Part shown: piece by piece, positions 25,940 through 34,768 of the stretch
Position numbering within the stretch: position 1 is the first letter of the stretch
Layout: each line of letters opens with the position of its first letter
Assembly: GCA_023146255.1 (NCBI GenBank)
Contig: JAGLCJ010000002.1
Location: 8,281-72,280, forward strand
From: Alcanivoracaceae bacterium
GTDB lineage: Bacteria > Pseudomonadota > Gammaproteobacteria > Pseudomonadales > Alcanivoracaceae
Length of the DNA: 64,000 nt
Reading direction: 5' to 3'
Translations under genes and position numbers: made by a program
The notes under the pieces: model-generated
Told to the model about the DNA's origin: nothing
Databases searched by the model: none
The model's input: only the letters and a program-made list of their open reading frames with translations

Positions 25940-27121
25940 ATGCTTCGCCAGGCCTCCCGGAACGACCGTATTGCCCCGTTTCATGTCATGGCCCTGCTCG
26001 GGCGGGCGCAAGCCCTGCAGGCCGCCGGCCATGATGTCATCCACCTGGAGGTGGGTGAGCCGGACTTTCCGACGCCAGCGCCGATCGTTGCCGCCGGCCA
26101 GCGGGCGCTGGCGGCGGGGCTGACCCATTACACGCCAGCCACAGGCTTGCCGGCCCTGCGTCAGGCGATTGCTGACTATTATGCCGATCGTTTCGCCGTG
26201 AAGCTGGAGCCACGACGGGTCATTGTCACGCCCGGTGCTTCCGGTGCCCTGCAGCTGGCGCTGGCATTGCTGGTGGACCCCGGTGACGGTGTTTTGTTGA
26301 CCGATCCGGGCTATCCCTGCAACCGGCACTTCGTCGAGCTGGTCAATGGCGTGCCGCAGACACTGCCATTGTGTCGTGACGGCAGCATGACCGATGTCCG
26401 TGTCAGCGCCGGCAAAATCCGCCAGTACTGGCAGGCAAACACCGTGGCCACCCTGCTGGCCTCGCCGGATAATCCCACCGGTACCGTGCTGTCCGCTGCT
26501 GAATGTGCTGGGATTGCAGCGACGGTACGCGAACTTGGCGGCGCCCTGATTGTTGATGAAATCTATCAGGGGCTGGTTTATGAACAGCCGGTGCACACGG
26601 TGTTGTCTGACGCGCCTGACGCGCTGGTATTGAACAGCTTCAGTAAATACTTCGGCATGACCGGCTGGCGACTGGGCTGGATGGTGGTGCCGGACGAACA
26701 GGTCGCGGCGCTGGAGCGTATGGCGCAGAACTTTTTTATTGCCCCGGCCACGGTATCCCAGCATGCGGCGCTGGCGGCGTTTTTGCCGGAAACCCGTGCC
26801 GAGCTGGATCGTCGCCGCGATGTGCTTAACGCGCGCCGACATCTGGTGTTGCAGGCATTGCCCGGATTGGGGTTGAAAGTCATTGGCGAGCCGCAGGGTG
26901 CCTTCTATATCTATGTCGATGCCAGCGCTGTTACCGATGACAGCTTTGTATTCTGCGAACGGTTGCTGGAACAGGAATTTGTTGCCTTGACGCCGGGCGC
27001 CGATTTCGGCGCCTTGCATGGCCCGGAAAAATGTCTGCGCATTGCCTATACCACGGATGAAGCACGCCTGCAGGAAGCGCTGGAAAGACTGCGCCGCTTT
27101 GTCAGCAGGTATGGCAAATGA
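25940..27121 (+). CDS. Class I/II pyridoxal-phosphate aminotransferase
   Basis: 393-residue fold-type I aminotransferase, aspartate-aminotransferase-like. Visible features are the substrate-end motif EVGEPDFPTP (about 38-47), TPGASGALQ for phosphate binding, SPDNPTGTVLS (Asn/Pro), DEIYQGLVYE, and the PLP Schiff-base Lys in SFSKYFGMTGWRLGW (about residue 237). AGAAGGA precedes the ATG. It lies between dksA and sfsA, as in Pseudomonas, and its stop overlaps the sfsA start. The exact amino donor (often annotated alanine/valine or aspartate) cannot be decided. Confidence 0.93.
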   Translation: MLRQASRNDRIAPFHVMALLGRAQALQAAGHDVIHLEVGEPDFPTPAPIVAAGQRALAAGLTHYTPATGLPALRQAIADYYADRFAVKLEPRRVIVTPGASGALQLALALLVDPGDGVLLTDPGYPCNRHFVELVNGVPQTLPLCRDGSMTDVRVSAGKIRQYWQANTVATLLASPDNPTGTVLSAAECAGIAATVRELGGALIVDEIYQGLVYEQPVHTVLSDAPDALVLNSFSKYFGMTGWRLGWMVVPDEQVAALERMAQNFFIAPATVSQHAALAAFLPETRAELDRRRDVLNARRHLVLQALPGLGLKVIGEPQGAFYIYVDASAVTDDSFVFCERLLEQEFVALTPGADFGALHGPEKCLRIAYTTDEARLQEALERLRRFVSRYGK

Positions 27122-27837
27122 AGTTTGATCCACCGCTGCAACAGGCCAGACTGATTCGCCGCTACAAGCGCTTTATGGCAGATGTCGAGCTGGCCGACGG
27201 CAGTGTCATTACCCTGCACTGCCCGAATACCGGTTCGATGAAGAACTGCCAGCCCGCCGGTGCTACGGTGTTGTACTCCGACAGTGGCAATCCGGCGCGT
27301 AAATATCGGCACACTCTGGAGGCGGTGCAGGTGGCCCACGGTCACTGGGCCGGGGTTAACACGGCGCGCACCAATCAGCTGGTCGCCGAAGCTATTCTGG
27401 AAAAGCGCATTCCCGGGCTGAAGCGCTATACCGCGTTGCGCCGTGAAGTGACCTTTGCCGATAGCCGCTTTGATATCGCGCTGGACCATGCCGATGGCAA
27501 GCACACCTATATCGAAGTCAAGAATGTCACGCTGGGTCCGGCCGAGGATGAACCGGACCATGGTGTCATTGCTTTTCCAGATGCGGTGACCGAGCGTGGT
27601 CAGAAGCACCTGCTGACGTTGATGGAGGTAATCAGACAGGGGCACAGGGCGGTGCTGTTTTTCTGTGTGCAGCACACGGGTGCACAAGCTGTTCGGCCGG
27701 CAGATGAGGTGGATCCGAAGTACGGCGATCTATTGCGCCAAGCTATCATCGAAGGGGTTGTCGTGATGTCGTGGAGGACTGCGATACAAAGCGACGAGTT
27801 CAGGCTGGAGCTGCCCGTCCCGCTGCGTCTTGGCTAA
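27118..27837 (+). CDS. sfsA: Sugar fermentation stimulation protein homologue
   Basis: 239 residues with the SfsA pattern: an N-terminal OB-like part (RYKRFMADVELADG, HCPNTGSMKNC) and a C-terminal nuclease-like fold (YIEVKNVTLG, FPDAVTERGQKHL, VLFFCVQ). The E-x-K and D residues recall the PD-(D/E)xK superfamily. The E. coli protein affects maltose genes and binds DNA; the biochemical role is not settled. It overlaps the aminotransferase stop by 4 bases (ATGA). Confidence 0.95.
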   Translation: MKFDPPLQQARLIRRYKRFMADVELADGSVITLHCPNTGSMKNCQPAGATVLYSDSGNPARKYRHTLEAVQVAHGHWAGVNTARTNQLVAEAILEKRIPGLKRYTALRREVTFADSRFDIALDHADGKHTYIEVKNVTLGPAEDEPDHGVIAFPDAVTERGQKHLLTLMEVIRQGHRAVLFFCVQHTGAQAVRPADEVDPKYGDLLRQAIIEGVVVMSWRTAIQSDEFRLELPVPLRLG

Positions 27838-27848
27838 TTGCCGGTCAG

Positions 27849-28226
27849 CTAGCGGCGTTTGATCGCCAATAAACGATCAGGTAGAGACAGTGCTTCAAAA
27901 GGTTTGGCAATCACATCTGTTGCGCCGAGCTGAAACAGTTCCTGTAGCTCGGCGGGTTGCACCTTGGCGGTCAGAAAAATCACCGGAATATCAGTCAGGC
28001 TTGGGATGGCGCGCAGCTCCCGATAGGTTGTTCGGCCATCCATGTCCGGCATCATTACATCCAGCAGCACCATGTCCGGAGGTGCTTTTCTTGCGACCAC
28101 AAGTGCCTCCTGTCCGGACAGACAGATGGTCAGATGGAACCTTTCGTCGCCATCAAAGGCGAGTTCAACAATGCTGCTGATATCCTCGTCGTCATCGACA
28201 TACAGCAGGTTAATCAGATCGGTCAT
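27849..28226 (-). CDS. Single-domain response regulator (CheY-like)
   Basis: 125-residue stand-alone receiver. Acid pocket YVDDDED (residues 9-15), phospho-Asp in MVLLDVMMPD (about 54), Thr in FLTAK (about 84), Lys in IAKPF (about 106). No output domain. ATG at 28226 has GGAGAAGG in place, inside the 3' end of the kinase gene (17-base overlap), so kinase and receiver are translationally coupled and likely cognate. Such receivers act by protein contact or as phosphate relays, here perhaps to the Hpt protein encoded first in the operon. Confidence 0.92.
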   Translation of the reverse strand: MTDLINLLYVDDDEDISSIVELAFDGDERFHLTICLSGQEALVVARKAPPDMVLLDVMMPDMDGRTTYRELRAIPSLTDIPVIFLTAKVQPAELQELFQLGATDVIAKPFEALSLPDRLLAIKRR

Positions 28227-29781
28227 GCTGTACCTTCTCCAGTAAGTTTTTGACAGGCAGTGAGAAGTGGAAGACCGTACCGCCACCCTCCGCCGGACGG
28301 AATCCAATGGTGCCGTGATGCCGTTCGATGATAGAGCGGGTGATGCTGAGGCCTAGTCCTGTGCCGCCACGTTTGCGGGTGTCCGAGCTGTCAGCCTGAG
28401 CAAAACGCTGGAATATCTTGTCACGAAAAGCGTCGGAAATTCCCGGGCCATGATCGCGGACACTGACGGTTACCCTGTCCACATCACTGTCTATCGATAT
28501 CTCAACGCTACCGCCAGCCGGGGAGTATTTAATGGCGTTTGACAGCAGGTTGGCATAGACCTGAAAGAGCCGATGTTCATCGCCGTGAACCCAGGCCAGT
28601 AGCGGGGCATCCTGAAGGACAAGCCTGATCTGATACTTATGCGCATAACTTTCGTTGGCAGAGATGGCCTGTTCAGTCAGGGTAACGATGTCCAGTTCTT
28701 CCATGTCCAGCGGTGTTGAGGAAGTCTCCAGCTTTTCCAGATTCAGAATGTCGTTGATCAACAGCGTCAGTCTTTCACTATTCCGCTTCGCGGTATGCAG
28801 CATCATCACTGCCTTTTCAGGCATCTGGCCGTGAAATCGGTCCAGAACCAGATCAAGGGCGCCGCGTATGGAGGTTAGTGGGGTGCGTAGCTCATGACTT
28901 ACCGTGGAAACAAACTCCGCTTTCATGCGCTCAACTTTTAGTCGCTCCGTTATATCCTGAATAACCATCACCTGCATCGGATGCTCATTTACGGTGCTGC
29001 GTTGAATGGATACTTCCACGTCGAACTCTGAGCCATCGGCAGCCAGTCCTCGTGTGTGCTGGCGTTCGGCACGGGTTCGGCTCTGCCAGTGCAGTTTTCC
29101 AACTGCTGGCAGTACTGAAGTCACCTGTCGGCCGATAAACTGGCCGGCATCCAGACCAAAAAGGTTAGAGGCGGCCGGGTTGGCTGCCTGAATCATATCG
29201 GTGTCAGTGACCAGAATAATGGCCTCGCTGACGCCATTGAGTACCGCGCGAAGCTGCTGTTCCTGATCGCGGATGGTTCTCAAGTAGGAAAGCGTGGATT
29301 GGTTCTCCAGCTCTCCGATAACACAGCGGCCGAGATCGTAAAGAATGGAGACCTGTTGGTGGTCAAGGTGGCGCGGCCGCCGGTCCATGATGCAGAGGGT
29401 GCCAACGGTAAAGCCGCTACTCAGCGTGATCGGCATTCCGGCGTAGAAGCGTATATGCGGATCGCCAATAACATAGGGGTTATCGTGAAAACGCGAATCC
29501 TGTAGCGCGTCGGGGACAATCAGCAGATCGCCTTGCAGTATGGCATGGGCACAGAATGACAAATCTCTGGGCGTCTCTGAAATGTCCAGCCCCTGTCTCG
29601 ATTTGAACCATTGACGGTTCTCGTCGACCAGACTAACCAGCGCAATGGGAACATCAAGGCTGCCACGAGCAAGGCGTGTTATCCGGTCAATCCGCTCTTC
29701 GGGAGATGTGTCGAGTACGCCCAGCGCATACAAGGCGGCGAGGCGATCTGCTTCATTGGCGGGCTTGGCCGGCTTCAACAT
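28210..29781 (-). CDS. Sensor histidine kinase (GAF-PAS-HisKA-HATPase)
   Basis: 523 residues, no membrane segment. GAF domain (residues about 25-165: LVDENRQWFKSRQGL, SFCAHAI, YAGMPITL, GTLCIMD), PAS domain (about 175-285: VLNGVSEAIILVTDTDMIQ), HisKA with STVSHELRTPLTSIRG (phospho-His about 300), HATPase with LLSNAIKYSPAGG, DHGPGISDAFRDKIFQRFAQ and GTGLGLSI. A complete cytosolic kinase that probably senses a small molecule through GAF. It is the second gene of a three-gene operon, 8 bases after the Hpt/EAL gene, and overlaps its receiver. Confidence 0.93.
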   Translation of the reverse strand: MLKPAKPANEADRLAALYALGVLDTSPEERIDRITRLARGSLDVPIALVSLVDENRQWFKSRQGLDISETPRDLSFCAHAILQGDLLIVPDALQDSRFHDNPYVIGDPHIRFYAGMPITLSSGFTVGTLCIMDRRPRHLDHQQVSILYDLGRCVIGELENQSTLSYLRTIRDQEQQLRAVLNGVSEAIILVTDTDMIQAANPAASNLFGLDAGQFIGRQVTSVLPAVGKLHWQSRTRAERQHTRGLAADGSEFDVEVSIQRSTVNEHPMQVMVIQDITERLKVERMKAEFVSTVSHELRTPLTSIRGALDLVLDRFHGQMPEKAVMMLHTAKRNSERLTLLINDILNLEKLETSSTPLDMEELDIVTLTEQAISANESYAHKYQIRLVLQDAPLLAWVHGDEHRLFQVYANLLSNAIKYSPAGGSVEISIDSDVDRVTVSVRDHGPGISDAFRDKIFQRFAQADSSDTRKRGGTGLGLSITRSIIERHHGTIGFRPAEGGGTVFHFSLPVKNLLEKVQHDRSD

Positions 29782-29789
29782 AAGCTTGC

Positions 29790-32189
29790 TCAGGCGTTAG
29801 GGTTGTATTGCATGACATCTGCAGGGCGCTGGATGAAGTAACCCTGAAAGTAACGGATGCCCTTGTCCCAGAATGTGGTCATGACTGACATGTCCTCGAC
29901 GCCGGCAGCAATCAGCGCAACTTTGCCATCGAAATGCTGCCGGATATCCTCAAGTAGTGGCGCGATCAGCTCGGCGCCTTCCTGCGATTTTCCATACCGC
30001 AATGCCAGCTTGATAAAGTCAACGCTGCCGGCATCCCGGATAACGTGATGGCTGAAATCGGTTTCTCCGACATCGGTTAGCATAATGCCGCACTTCAATC
30101 CCGCCAGTTTCTCGAAAACTCCACGGGCTCGTTCCGGTTCCCTGACCAGGTGGGCTTCAGGTACCGCAAAGATGACCCGTCTGGTTCCGCGGATTCGGGA
30201 GCTGGAGAGTGCGTTGCTGATCATCGGCACCAGCTTTTCGATTTGCGAAACAGATGAAAAGAGCCGGACGACTACTGAGTAGTTCTCCGCTTCCTTGCCA
30301 CCTACTGCACCAAGTTGCAGTAGCGCCTGATCAAGTAGCCAGCGATCGAGGCTGTAAGCTCCTCCGGATAGATTGGAGGCAATCAGGCCGGCAAAGTTCA
30401 CCGGGGTAAAGTTATGGCCGTCTTGTCCCTCGAGACGGACAAAGGTCTCGAAAAGGGTTTCTCCGGTTTCCAGGTTGATGATTGGCTGAAACATCAGCTT
30501 GAAGCGCTTTTCACGTATCAGCGCGATGGCACCCTGATCATCCTCGCCGGGCTTCTCAGTCGTGGCGGTGACGGATTCAACTTTGACTCGATTCCCTCCC
30601 TGTTTCATCGCTTCAGTACAGGCCTGCTCGGCTCGCCTCAGGGTGTCGCCAAGATGTGAGCCGGAAACGAAGGGCGTGCTGCCAATGCTGAAGGTCAATG
30701 TATTGTCGGATAGCAGCCACTTCTTGATGGCCAACATGCCATGCAGCGATTCGGCGAATAGTTCGTTCTCGCTATTGGCCAGCAACAAAAAAGATAGCGG
30801 GCCAACTACACAGCCATGGCCTGCGATTTCCGGCCGCTGACACAGAAAATTCTCGATATCTCTGGTTTGCCGTGATACCTGCTGCCTCCCCTCTCTGGCG
30901 AGGAGATAGTCATGCTGGTCAACGGTAACGTGCACCAGCTGCTGCTTAGTCTGGCCGGGCTGTGATATCAGCCGTTCCAGCTCAGTGAGAAAGGCACCTT
31001 CATGCATGAGCTGGCTGGCAGCAGGTCGTTGGCTGATTTTTCGGATTTGGCTGCTGACTTGAGCTGCACGGCTGAGTTGGCGACGTACTGCTGGCAGAAG
31101 TGATTCGGCGTTGACGGGTTTTTGCAGCCAGTCATTAACCAGCAACTGTGGTTGTCGGCGCAGAGACTCAGGGGTGTGGGCTGAGGAGAAAATAATGGGC
31201 AGAGTCAGGAACTGCGGATCCTGACGCAGCATGGCAATCAGGTCGGCGCCGCTGCAGCCTGGCATACTGTGATCAAGAATCACCAGGTCGGGGCGAAAAT
31301 GTTCCAGTCGATGCAGTGTTTTGAGCGGCTGCGCCAGCACGTCCACTTGATAGCCGGCACTGCCAAGTATTTCACGATAAAAATTCAGTATCTCCTGGTC
31401 ATCATCAATACAAAGTATCTTTTCGCGCCTTGGCACGGTTTGGCGAAGCGCTCTCTCCAGAATGGCAGCCAGTTCGTCAAGAGGGATGGGCTTGCTGATA
31501 AAGCCGCTGGCGCCTGCCCGCAGAGCTCGCATGCGAGCGACCAGATCGGTCCGGGTGGACATGATAATCACAGGGCAGTGAGCAGGTATTTTTTCCCGCA
31601 CCTGCTCCAGCCAGGTCAGGCCGTCGATTTCGTAGCCCGAGAAATGAATATCAAGCAGGATTAACTCCATCTCAGCGGAATCGCGGTCCTGATATTCTGC
31701 CGGGCTAGTGAAGTGCCGTACTTGATATCCTGCGTGGAGCAACCACTCGCTGAGCAACGCGGCCTGATCGGCGTCATCCTCGACAAGAGAAATGTTGACA
31801 GTTGTACGAGTGCTTGGCGGTGAAGCGGGCAGGGCCGGCGTTTTGCCTTGGTGCATCGCTGTAGCATGCCGGATGGCACCAGCAAGTGACGCCAGTGATG
31901 CTGAAATCAGCTGCTGCTGGCGTGGGCCGGCGCCGCCCGGCTGCCGCGTAGCAAGCAGGGCCGATTCCAGTTGAGCAGCGCAAGTGCTGATATCGGGAAA
32001 CTGAAATGTTGTGCCACTACCGGCAAGTTTGTGAGCACCGTGCAACATGATATCAATGTGCTTGTCGTGCCACTCGACATGCTTAAGGCGCTCCCACGCC
32101 TGACTGATTTCATGGAGTCGCTCTGGTAGTCCTTTGACATAGCGGCTTATCAGCTCCGCCAGCTTTTGCTCCTGAACCGCGTTTGACAT
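29790..32189 (-). CDS. Hpt-REC-REC protein with degenerate GGDEF and EAL domains
   Basis: 799 residues. Order: Hpt domain (1-110, phospho-His in GAHKLAGSGTTF), receiver 1 (about 130-245, SLVEDDAD, LILLDIHFSG, FISKPI), receiver 2 (about 250-370, LCIDDDQE, LVILDHSMPG, LQKPV), a GGDEF-like domain without any GGDEF or RxxD motif (about 400-530), and an EAL-like domain (about 545-795). The EAL motif is ETF, and LEITE and AEGVE positions read FAVPE and AAGVE, so catalysis is unlikely; like FimX or LapD it may bind c-di-GMP as a receptor (inference). First gene of the operon with the kinase and receiver. Possible output: motility, pili or biofilm. Confidence 0.88.
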   Translation of the reverse strand: MSNAVQEQKLAELISRYVKGLPERLHEISQAWERLKHVEWHDKHIDIMLHGAHKLAGSGTTFQFPDISTCAAQLESALLATRQPGGAGPRQQQLISASLASLAGAIRHATAMHQGKTPALPASPPSTRTTVNISLVEDDADQAALLSEWLLHAGYQVRHFTSPAEYQDRDSAEMELILLDIHFSGYEIDGLTWLEQVREKIPAHCPVIIMSTRTDLVARMRALRAGASGFISKPIPLDELAAILERALRQTVPRREKILCIDDDQEILNFYREILGSAGYQVDVLAQPLKTLHRLEHFRPDLVILDHSMPGCSGADLIAMLRQDPQFLTLPIIFSSAHTPESLRRQPQLLVNDWLQKPVNAESLLPAVRRQLSRAAQVSSQIRKISQRPAASQLMHEGAFLTELERLISQPGQTKQQLVHVTVDQHDYLLAREGRQQVSRQTRDIENFLCQRPEIAGHGCVVGPLSFLLLANSENELFAESLHGMLAIKKWLLSDNTLTFSIGSTPFVSGSHLGDTLRRAEQACTEAMKQGGNRVKVESVTATTEKPGEDDQGAIALIREKRFKLMFQPIINLETGETLFETFVRLEGQDGHNFTPVNFAGLIASNLSGGAYSLDRWLLDQALLQLGAVGGKEAENYSVVVRLFSSVSQIEKLVPMISNALSSSRIRGTRRVIFAVPEAHLVREPERARGVFEKLAGLKCGIMLTDVGETDFSHHVIRDAGSVDFIKLALRYGKSQEGAELIAPLLEDIRQHFDGKVALIAAGVEDMSVMTTFWDKGIRYFQGYFIQRPADVMQYNPNA

Positions 32190-32272
32190 CAGGGCTCTCT
32201 ATTTGCGACTGATACATCGTTTATAACCAATCGCGGACCAGAGAGCCACCTGATGAGTGTGATCTCAAATTG

Positions 32273-33262
32273 TCAGTAAATCAGCGCAGGCTCCTGCAGT
32301 GTTGACATCTGCATGCGCAGATCAAGGATAAATTCACCCCAGTAACGAGGGCTGTTGAACCAGGGGAACGCGCGCGGGAAAGCCGGGTCGTCCCAGCGCT
32401 GGCCGATCCATGCCGAGAACTGCAGCATGCGCAGGGTGCGTAGCGGTTCAATCAGGCGCAGCTCGGCAGTATCGAAATCGCGGAATTCGTTATAGCCATC
32501 AAGGATCGCGCCCAGCTGCTGCTGTTGCTGCTCGCGTTCGCCGGAAAGCAGCATCCACAGATCCTGAGTTGCCGGCGCCATGCGGGCATCATCCAGATCG
32601 ATAAAGTGCGGAGCATCATCGCGCCAAAGCACATTGCCCGGGTGGCAATCGCCATGGCTGCGCAGCATGTTGATGCTGCGGCCACTGGCAAAGCGGTCTT
32701 CCACCATGGCCAGCAGATCACGGCTAATGCTTTGCCAGGCCGGCAGCAAATCTTTCGGCACAAAGTGTTCGCTCAGGAAGGCAACGGATTGATGGCCGAA
32801 ACTCTCTATGGTCAGTGACGGGCGGGCGCTGAATGCGCGTACTGCGCCGACGTTGTGGAAGCGGGCCAGCCATCGGCCCATGGACTCCAGACAGTTGTCA
32901 TCATCAAGCGGTGGGGCATGGCCGCCGCGGCGCGGAAACAGGCTGAAGCGGAAATCACCGTATCGAAAAAGCGTTCGCCCATCTGCATCCTGCAGTGGCG
33001 GGACCACAGGTAGCTCCTGATCAAGAAGTTCGGCGGTAAAAGCGTGTTCCTCGAGGATCTGGGTATCCGTCCAGCGCGCCGGTCGATAAAACTTGGCAAT
33101 GATAGGCGTGCCTTCCTCAATGCCAATCTGGTAAACGCGATTCTCGTAGCTGTTCAGGGCAAGAAAATGGCCGCTGGTTTGCCAACCCTGTTGCTCGACA
33201 GCATCAAGAATGACATCCGGGGTCAGTGCATCAAACGGGTGGCTGGACGGCAAGGTACTCAT
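32273..33262 (-). CDS. srkA: Stress response kinase (YihE/RdoA family)
   Basis: 329-residue eukaryotic-like Ser/Thr kinase of the APH superfamily, associated with Cpx stress and protection from programmed death in E. coli. YENRVYQIGIEEG with PIIAKFYRP (ATP Lys), the catalytic loop SHGDCHPGNVLW (about residue 205) and the metal motif FIDLDDARM are present. It begins inside the stop of the Rieske gene (ATGA overlap) and is probably cotranscribed with it. Confidence 0.94.
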   Translation of the reverse strand: MSTLPSSHPFDALTPDVILDAVEQQGWQTSGHFLALNSYENRVYQIGIEEGTPIIAKFYRPARWTDTQILEEHAFTAELLDQELPVVPPLQDADGRTLFRYGDFRFSLFPRRGGHAPPLDDDNCLESMGRWLARFHNVGAVRAFSARPSLTIESFGHQSVAFLSEHFVPKDLLPAWQSISRDLLAMVEDRFASGRSINMLRSHGDCHPGNVLWRDDAPHFIDLDDARMAPATQDLWMLLSGEREQQQQQLGAILDGYNEFRDFDTAELRLIEPLRTLRMLQFSAWIGQRWDDPAFPRAFPWFNSPRYWGEFILDLRMQMSTLQEPALIY

Positions 33263-33591
33263 GCCGGTTGCGGCAGCTCGTCAACCCACAACTCGTTGCC
33301 ACGCACGCTGTGTTGCACTGCTACCAGTTTGTCGCCGCTGCACGGTCCGGAAAGACAGTGGCCAGTATCGATTTCAAACAGGGCGCCGTGGTTGGCGCAC
33401 TGGATAAACTGGTTATCCGAGTCAAGAAACACATCCGGCTGGAAATTCAACTCGATGCCAAGGTGCGGGCACCAGTTCAGCCAGGCGTGAATCTGGCCAT
33501 CGCGTTGTACCACCACAATTGACTGGCCGTCAGCAGTGAACTCACGAGCGCCCTCAACAGGCAGTTCATCAATACGGCAAAGCATGTGCAT
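33259..33591 (-). CDS. Rieske [2Fe-2S] ferredoxin-like protein
   Basis: 110-residue NirD/Rieske-type small protein. Cluster ligands are in CPHLGIELN (Cys-x-His) and CANHGALFEIDTGHCLSGPC (Cys-x2-His). There is no signal peptide, so an electron carrier in the cytoplasm. The start has AGGA 8 bases upstream. It sits between the PfkB kinase gene (33 bases upstream) and srkA (4-base overlap). The redox partner is unknown. Confidence 0.92.
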   Translation of the reverse strand: MHMLCRIDELPVEGAREFTADGQSIVVVQRDGQIHAWLNWCPHLGIELNFQPDVFLDSDNQFIQCANHGALFEIDTGHCLSGPCSGDKLVAVQHSVRGNELWVDELPQPA

Positions 33592-33623
33592 GATCGGTTC
33601 CTGTTCCGGCTCGTTAATCAGGC

Positions 33624-34628
33624 TTAGTGACCGAGAATGTCGCGGCGAATGGCAAGATGTTCCGCCGCCGGCAGTCGTGGGCCGAAGTCGCTGACCACGC
33701 GGGCGGCGGCGGCGCTGGCCAGACGGCCGGCGGTGGCGAAGTCGTGGTTTTGGCTCAGTGCGTACAAAAACGCCCCGGCAAACATGTCACCGGCACCGTT
33801 GGTGTCTACTGCCTTGACCGGGAACGGCTCGATATCAATGATCTGCTCGCCATCCCACAAGCGCGCGCCGCGAGCACCGCGGGTAATCACCAGCGCGCCG
33901 GCGTGTGCTTTCAGGGCATCGATGGCGGCATCAATATTGTCGGTGCCGGAAAAGCCAAAGGCTTCTGCTTCATTGCAGAACAGGATGTCGACACCATCGC
34001 CGATCATCTCGCGCAGGCCGTCGGCAAAAAACTGCACCATGGCCGGATCAGAAAAAGTCAGCGCAGTATGGACACCGGCCCGCTTCGCGGTGTCGCGCAG
34101 GCGGATGGCGGCAGCACGGGCACTGGGGGACGTGACCAGATAGCCTTCTATATAGGCGAACCGGGAAGCTGCCACTGCGTCTTCAATCACTGCCTCCTCG
34201 CCAACCGTCTCGGAAATACCAAGGAAGGTATTCATGGTCCGCTCGGCGTCCGGGGTGATCATGACCAGACACTTGCCGCTGACGCCGGCGCTTTTATTGC
34301 CGGCCATATTGGTATCGACGCCGGCGGCGCGCAGGTCGTCGACGAAAAAGTGACCGGTGTCGTCATCAGCGACTCGGCAGGCATAGTAAGTGCGGGCGCC
34401 GAAGTACTGCGCCGCGACTGCGGTGTTGCAGGCTGAACCGCCGCTGGCGCGTCTATGAATCCGGCCGTCACTGTTGAGCGCGGCGACCAGCTCGTGCTGA
34501 CGGGCCTCATCAACCAGCGTCATCATGCCCTTGCCGATGCCCATGCGCTCAAGGAAGGCATCGCTGACCTCGACTTCGGTATCAACGAGGGCGTTGCCAA
34601 TGGCGTAAATGTCGTAGCGCTGGGTCAT
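33624..34628 (-). CDS. PfkB-family carbohydrate/nucleoside kinase
   Basis: 334 residues with both PfkB signatures: RRASGGSACNTAVAAQYFG (about residue 60) and DTNGAGDMFAGAFLYAL (about 257), whose Asp is the catalytic base. Sequence flavour is close to adenosine kinase/inosine-guanosine-type members common in proteobacteria, but the substrate is not certain. AGGA lies 11 bases before the ATG. Likely first gene of a PfkB-Rieske-srkA transcript; divergent from mrcB. Confidence 0.92.
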   Translation of the reverse strand: MTQRYDIYAIGNALVDTEVEVSDAFLERMGIGKGMMTLVDEARQHELVAALNSDGRIHRRASGGSACNTAVAAQYFGARTYYACRVADDDTGHFFVDDLRAAGVDTNMAGNKSAGVSGKCLVMITPDAERTMNTFLGISETVGEEAVIEDAVAASRFAYIEGYLVTSPSARAAAIRLRDTAKRAGVHTALTFSDPAMVQFFADGLREMIGDGVDILFCNEAEAFGFSGTDNIDAAIDALKAHAGALVITRGARGARLWDGEQIIDIEPFPVKAVDTNGAGDMFAGAFLYALSQNHDFATAGRLASAAAARVVSDFGPRLPAAEHLAIRRDILGH

Positions 34629-34768
34629 GAGTCAGGGTTCCTGTAAGCAAAGAGCGAACATTATGGTGATGGCAGGGTCCATTGCCAAACGTGAAGGTCG
34701 CCGGCATTCAGGGCGTGCCTCGATTGTGTCGCGGCCGGCGGGCCGCCGCTGCTATATACTGCCGGCCC

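Noticed and set aside
25853..27133. Long minus-strand frame opposite the aminotransferase
   Set aside because: Shadow frame rich in Gln/His/Arg; the plus strand has all PLP motifs.
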